NCBI GenBank assembly: GCA_903933765.1
Contig: CAIZLI010000283.1
Location: 1 to 9,622 of the forward strand
From: an uncultured Bacteroidota bacterium
GTDB lineage: Bacteria > Bacteroidota > Bacteroidia > Chitinophagales > Chitinophagaceae
Length of the DNA: 9,622 nucleotides
Direction of reading: 5' to 3'
The notes below the pieces were generated by a model that worked only from the letters and a program-made list of their open reading frames with translations, was not told the DNA's origin and did not search any database. The position numbers and the translations under genes were made by a program. Positions 5,958-9,622 of this stretch are shown one piece after another (the stretch's first letter is position 1; the number at the start of each line of letters is the position of its first letter).

Positions 5958-8663
5958 ATGATTGAAAAACTGAATTTCCATTTAAGATTTAAGACCAATT
6001 TTGGTCAAACTATTTTCATTACTGGAAACCATCCTTTATTAGGCAATGGGCATATCGAATCGGCTGTTCCAATGGTATATTTAAATGAGGACTATTGGGT
6101 CTTGCATTTAGCAACAAAAGGATTATTGAAGGCAGAAACGATACAGTATAGTTATTTTATCCAAAATGCAGATGGGACTAGAATTTTTGATTGGGGTTCC
6201 GATAAATCCATCATTGTGGATCAATTGGCCACAAAGGAATTGGTTTTAATAGATGCATGGAATTTTACTGGCTATATTGATAATACATTTTATACTGCGC
6301 CTTTTGCAAATGTATTGTTGCAAAGCACCGGGAAACAAGTAAAACCAAAAATACTTAAAACTGCAACGCATGTATTTAGAGTGAAAGCGCCATTACTAAC
6401 TCCAAATCAAACAATTTGTATCATTGGAGAGGCGAAGGAAATGGGTGGATGGGATGCGATCAAAGCATTGCCATTAAATAAAATAATAGATCAACCATAT
6501 TATGAAATTGCTTTGAACTTAAGCAAATGCGATTTTCCTTTAGTGTATAAGTTTGGTATTTATGATACAGCAATTAAGAAATTTGTATCCTTTGAGTCAG
6601 GAAACAATAGGGTATTGTATGAACCAGTTAGTAAAAATAAATTAGTGCTTGTACAAGATGGATTTGCACAGGTAGGACACAATCAATGGAAAGGAGCAGG
6701 CGTTGCCATTCCTGTTTTTTCATTAAGATCCAAACAAAGTATCGGTGTAGGAGAATTTAGTGATATTAAATTATTGGCGGATTGGTCAAAAAAAATTGGT
6801 TTAAAATTAATTCAGTTATTGCCTATCAATGATACGACTGCTACACATAGCTGGATGGATTCTTATCCTTATGCAGCAATTTCAGCTTTTGCTTTGCATC
6901 CAATGTATATTCGTTTATCTGAATTGGTAGATGCTGATCAAGCGCATTTAATTCAAGATGCAGTGGATCAACAAATCGAATTGAATAACTCAACTGTAGT
7001 AGATTATGAAGCAGTGCTGTCTACAAAGTGGAAAGCACTAAAAGCAGTGTATGCTGTCAATGGAAAAAGAGATCTAGCAACTGCTGCTTTTAAACAATTC
7101 TTTACTGACAATCAAGCTTGGCTAGTTCCTTATAGTGCATTTTCTTATTTAAGAGACTTACATGGTACCATTGACTTTAATGCATGGCCTAATCATGCTA
7201 CATTCAATGCAGCAGCAATTGATCAATTGACAAATCCGAAATCAAAGTCTTATGCCGATATCGCTTTCTTTTATTTTGTACAATTTCATTTACACTTACA
7301 ATTAAAAGCAGCGACCGATTATGCACACGCTCAAGGTGTGGTTTTAAAAGGAGATATTCCTATTGGAGTCTATCGTTTTGGTGCAGACGCTTGGCAACAT
7401 CCTCATTTATTTCATATGGATAAACAAGCTGGTGCGCCGCCTGATGATTTTGCCGTTTCGGGACAAAATTGGGGTTTCCCTACTTACAATTGGGATCAGA
7501 TGGCATCAGATGGTTTTGCATGGTGGAAGTCTAGGTTTGATCAAATGAAATACTATTTTGATGCATTCAGGATTGATCATATTTTAGGCTTCTTTAGAAT
7601 TTGGAGTATTCCAATGCATGCTGTAGAAGGCATCTTGGGCCATTTTGTTCCAGCCATTCCAATAAGCATCAATGAATTGAATGCAAAAGGGATTGCTTTT
7701 GATCATTACCGATTCACAATACCTTATATCAATGAAACTATTTTGTTTCAAGTATTTGGTTATGACAATACTTATGTCAAGTCCAATTTCTTGGAATCGA
7801 TAGGAGATGCACATTTTGCATTGTTGCCAGCCTTTAAAACACAACGCGCAGTGGAAGCGTATTTTGAACAACAGGAACAGACTGAATTCAATTCCAAGAT
7901 AAAGCAAGGACTATACGATTTAATTTCAAATGTTATTTTGCTTGAAGGGGATCAACCACAAGCTTATCATTTTAGATTCAATATTGGGCATACAAGTTCG
8001 TTTAAACATTTAAACAAAAGCACGCAAAACAAATTGCATGAATTGTATGATGACTATTTCTTTAAGCGTCAGGATGCTGCATGGGAGAAAGAAGCCATGA
8101 AAAAACTACCAATGTTAAAGCGCTCTACCAATATGTTGATCTGTGGGGAGGATCTAGGATTGGTGCCATCTTGTGTGCCACATGTGATGTATCAATTGGG
8201 GATGCTAAGTCTAGAAGTGCAAAGAATGCCAAAAGCAAATCATAAAACTTTCTTCCATCCTAATGACGCACCTTACTTAAGTGTGGTTACGCCTTCGTCG
8301 CATGATACAAGTACGATAAGAGGATGGTGGGAGGAAGACAGCGCAAAGACCCAACAGTTTTATCAGTATGAAATGGGTCAACAAGGTAAAGCACCAGTCT
8401 ATTGTGATGGATGGATTAACAAAGCAATTTTATCGCAGCATTTATATTCTCCCGCAATGTGGGCGATCTTCCAATTGCAAGATTTCATGGGTATTGATGA
8501 AACACTAAGAAGATCAGATCCAAATGAAGAACGCATTAATGTGCCAGCAAATCCTAAACATTATTGGAGGTATAGAATGCATATCAATTTAGAGCAGTTA
8601 ATAAAGGAAGAACAATTTAATCAAGAATGGTTTCATTTGATCCAATCAAGTGGAAGAGCATAA
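5958..8663 (+). CDS. malQ: 4-alpha-glucanotransferase (GH77) with two N-terminal CBM20 starch-binding domains, DPE2-like
   Basis: A 901-residue cytoplasmic amylomaltase (EC 2.4.1.25) that moves alpha-1,4-glucan segments between malto-oligosaccharides or glycogen and releases glucose. Residues about 2-100 and 133-235 are two CBM20-type beta domains (QTIFITGNHPLLGNG; QTICIIGEAKEMGGWDAI). The GH77 barrel follows from about 245 (VAIPVFSLRSKQSIGVGEF). Catalytic motifs: KGDIPIGV (D466), FDAFRIDHILGFFRIW (nucleophile D540), ICGEDLGLVP (acid/base E731) and PSSHDTSTIRGWW (D783). The 191-residue gap between nucleophile and acid/base compares with 47 in Thermus aquaticus amylomaltase (D293, E340), so about 140 residues are inserted. 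Tandem CBM20 plus this insertion is the architecture of plant DPE2 and Bacteroides MalQ. The start at ATG 5958 is preferred over an in-frame TTG two codons earlier. It is divergent from rnhA, and the epimerase gene follows with no terminator. Confidence 0.95.
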   Translation: MIEKLNFHLRFKTNFGQTIFITGNHPLLGNGHIESAVPMVYLNEDYWVLHLATKGLLKAETIQYSYFIQNADGTRIFDWGSDKSIIVDQLATKELVLIDAWNFTGYIDNTFYTAPFANVLLQSTGKQVKPKILKTATHVFRVKAPLLTPNQTICIIGEAKEMGGWDAIKALPLNKIIDQPYYEIALNLSKCDFPLVYKFGIYDTAIKKFVSFESGNNRVLYEPVSKNKLVLVQDGFAQVGHNQWKGAGVAIPVFSLRSKQSIGVGEFSDIKLLADWSKKIGLKLIQLLPINDTTATHSWMDSYPYAAISAFALHPMYIRLSELVDADQAHLIQDAVDQQIELNNSTVVDYEAVLSTKWKALKAVYAVNGKRDLATAAFKQFFTDNQAWLVPYSAFSYLRDLHGTIDFNAWPNHATFNAAAIDQLTNPKSKSYADIAFFYFVQFHLHLQLKAATDYAHAQGVVLKGDIPIGVYRFGADAWQHPHLFHMDKQAGAPPDDFAVSGQNWGFPTYNWDQMASDGFAWWKSRFDQMKYYFDAFRIDHILGFFRIWSIPMHAVEGILGHFVPAIPISINELNAKGIAFDHYRFTIPYINETILFQVFGYDNTYVKSNFLESIGDAHFALLPAFKTQRAVEAYFEQQEQTEFNSKIKQGLYDLISNVILLEGDQPQAYHFRFNIGHTSSFKHLNKSTQNKLHELYDDYFFKRQDAAWEKEAMKKLPMLKRSTNMLICGEDLGLVPSCVPHVMYQLGMLSLEVQRMPKANHKTFFHPNDAPYLSVVTPSSHDTSTIRGWWEEDSAKTQQFYQYEMGQQGKAPVYCDGWINKAILSQHLYSPAMWAIFQLQDFMGIDETLRRSDPNEERINVPANPKHYWRYRMHINLEQLIKEEQFNQEWFHLIQSSGRA

Positions 8664-8678
8664 TTAAAATTTGTACAA

Positions 8679-9622
8679 GTGCAATTAGATTTCTGGGAAC
8701 AAAGTTTACCTTTCGAATATCCTTTTACCATATCAAATGGTAGAACAAAGACGCATCAACATAGTTTGATGGTGCGTTTGTCCTTGGGCAATTGGTCAGG
8801 CTTTGGAGAAGCCCCAGCGATTGTGTATTATAATGTTACTGTTGCGGATATGATGGTGCAGTTGGAAAAGCAAAGAAAATTAATTGAAAAATTTGCATTG
8901 ATTGACCCAGAAAGATTTTGGCATTTTTTACACCATCTTTTTCCAAATGATCCATTTTTAGTTTGTGCATTGGATATGGCTGGATGGGATTTATGGGGGC
9001 AGATGAAAAAACAACCCTTACATCAGTTATGGAATACCCAATGGGCTGCAACTGGCAATGAACTCCCTCCAATTTGTGATTACACTTTAGGGATAGACAC
9101 TATAGAAAAGATGGTACAAAAAATGGAAGCGCATCCATGGCCTATTTATAAAGTGAAAGTAGGAACGGAATATGATATAGAAATGATCACAGCTTTAAGA
9201 AAACATACAGATAAACCTATTCGTGTAGATGCCAATGCAGGATGGACAACCGAGGAAGCACTCTTAAAAATCCCATTACTTGCCGACTTAGGAGTTGAAT
9301 TGGTCGAACAACCTTTAGCAAAAGACAATTGGGAGGGCATGGCGCAACTGAAACAACAAGCTAGTTTGCCTTTGTTTGCAGATGAATCTTGTGTGCGTGA
9401 AAATGATGTGGCCACTTGTGCCAATTATTTTGATGGCATCAATATTAAATTGACAAAATGCAGTGGTTTGACACCAGCTTTACGCATGATCAATGAAGCA
9501 AGAACATTAGGATTAAAAGTCATGATGGGAAGTATGAATGAATCTGTGATTGGTTCTGCCGCCATAGCACAATTTTTGCCTCAATTAGATTATGTGGATA
9601 TGGATGGCCCTTTATTAATGAC
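8679..9622 (+). CDS. Dipeptide epimerase (enolase superfamily), 3' end beyond the window
   Basis: 314 codons of an enolase-superfamily dipeptide epimerase, of which perhaps 20-40 residues are missing. Such enzymes invert the second residue of dipeptides such as L-Ala-D-Glu from peptidoglycan turnover. Residues 1-120 are the capping domain (MQLDFWEQSLPFEYPFTISN, then FGEAPAIVYYN), and from about 130 the barrel begins. Visible active-site residues: K158 and K160 in YKVKVG, magnesium ligands D184 (RVDANAGW), E210 (VEQPL) and D235 (ADES), and the second lysine, probably K257, in NIKLTKCSG. The D307-x-D309 pair in VDMDGP binds the dipeptide amino group and separates dipeptide epimerases from other superfamily members. 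The GTG at 8679 is the only suitable in-frame start. The gene begins 15 bp after the malQ stop, so the two are probably co-transcribed, although their pathways are not obviously linked. Bacteroidota members vary in substrate, so L-Ala-D/L-Glu specificity is likely but not proven. Confidence 0.9.
   Translation, partial: MQLDFWEQSLPFEYPFTISNGRTKTHQHSLMVRLSLGNWSGFGEAPAIVYYNVTVADMMVQLEKQRKLIEKFALIDPERFWHFLHHLFPNDPFLVCALDMAGWDLWGQMKKQPLHQLWNTQWAATGNELPPICDYTLGIDTIEKMVQKMEAHPWPIYKVKVGTEYDIEMITALRKHTDKPIRVDANAGWTTEEALLKIPLLADLGVELVEQPLAKDNWEGMAQLKQQASLPLFADESCVRENDVATCANYFDGINIKLTKCSGLTPALRMINEARTLGLKVMMGSMNESVIGSAAIAQFLPQLDYVDMDGPLLM

Noticed and set aside
5855..5998. Longer N terminus for rnhA (48 extra codons)
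   Set aside because: It would overlap the start of malQ, has no RNase H homology, and the ATG at 5854 matches the usual N terminus and has an AGAAAGG upstream.
7584..7907. Minus-strand open frame of 107 codons within malQ
   Set aside because: It is antisense to the GH77 catalytic region, with no start signals and no recognisable domain.
8836..9424. Two minus-strand open frames (8836-9072 and 9146-9424)
   Set aside because: They are antisense to the dipeptide epimerase, which shows all its family motifs on the plus strand; the antisense proteins look like nothing known.
1..9622. CRISPR arrays, insertion sequences, toxin-antitoxin or defence genes
   Set aside because: No regularly spaced repeats, transposase motifs, terminal inverted repeats or defence-type domains were seen; gene spacing and content are those of ordinary chromosome.

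Overview
The window looks like ordinary chromosomal sequence from a Bacteroidota bacterium, most likely near the Chitinophagaceae. This rests on the AT-rich base composition, on several matches to the Bacteroidota -7 promoter element (TAnnTTTG) where a start site is expected, on weak or missing Shine-Dalgarno sequences, and on protein types typical of that phylum: a DUF2911 secreted protein, a DUF6580 membrane protein, a MalQ with two starch-binding domains, and a Cytophaga/Bacteroides-type dipeptide epimerase. The genus is inferred; no rRNA gene is present.

Layout. At the left edge (minus strand) is the N-terminal part of a DUF2130 coiled-coil protein, cut by an in-frame TAG and probably a broken gene. 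It diverges from a complete tRNA-Leu(GAG) gene (plus) with its own promoter and a strong terminator. A 135-bp gene-free stretch holds a convergent terminator hairpin. Then come two minus-strand genes, a secreted DUF2911 protein and, upstream of it, a XerC/XerD tyrosine recombinase. Divergent from the recombinase is a YkgJ-type cysteine-cluster protein, which converges on a YraN (UPF0102) gene. Divergent from yraN are manA (class I mannose-6-phosphate isomerase) and then a six-helix DUF6580 membrane protein. A strong shared terminator separates the latter from a converging rnhA (RNase HI). Divergent from rnhA is a long malQ (DPE2-like 4-alpha-glucanotransferase), followed 15 bp later by a dipeptide epimerase of the enolase superfamily that runs off the right edge.

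How the genes fit together. Most are single-gene units with divergent or convergent neighbours; the only convincing co-transcribed pair is malQ and the epimerase. malQ (maltose and glucan turnover) and manA (mannose-6-phosphate to fructose-6-phosphate) both serve sugar metabolism but are not in one operon. xerD and rnhA serve DNA maintenance, and the epimerase probably serves recycling of peptidoglycan-derived dipeptides. I found no transposon, phage, CRISPR array or defence system, and nothing that looks like an undescribed multi-gene system. The most notable points are the disrupted DUF2130 gene, the DPE2-like structure of malQ, the same-frame malQ/epimerase junction, and the unassigned DUF6580 membrane protein.
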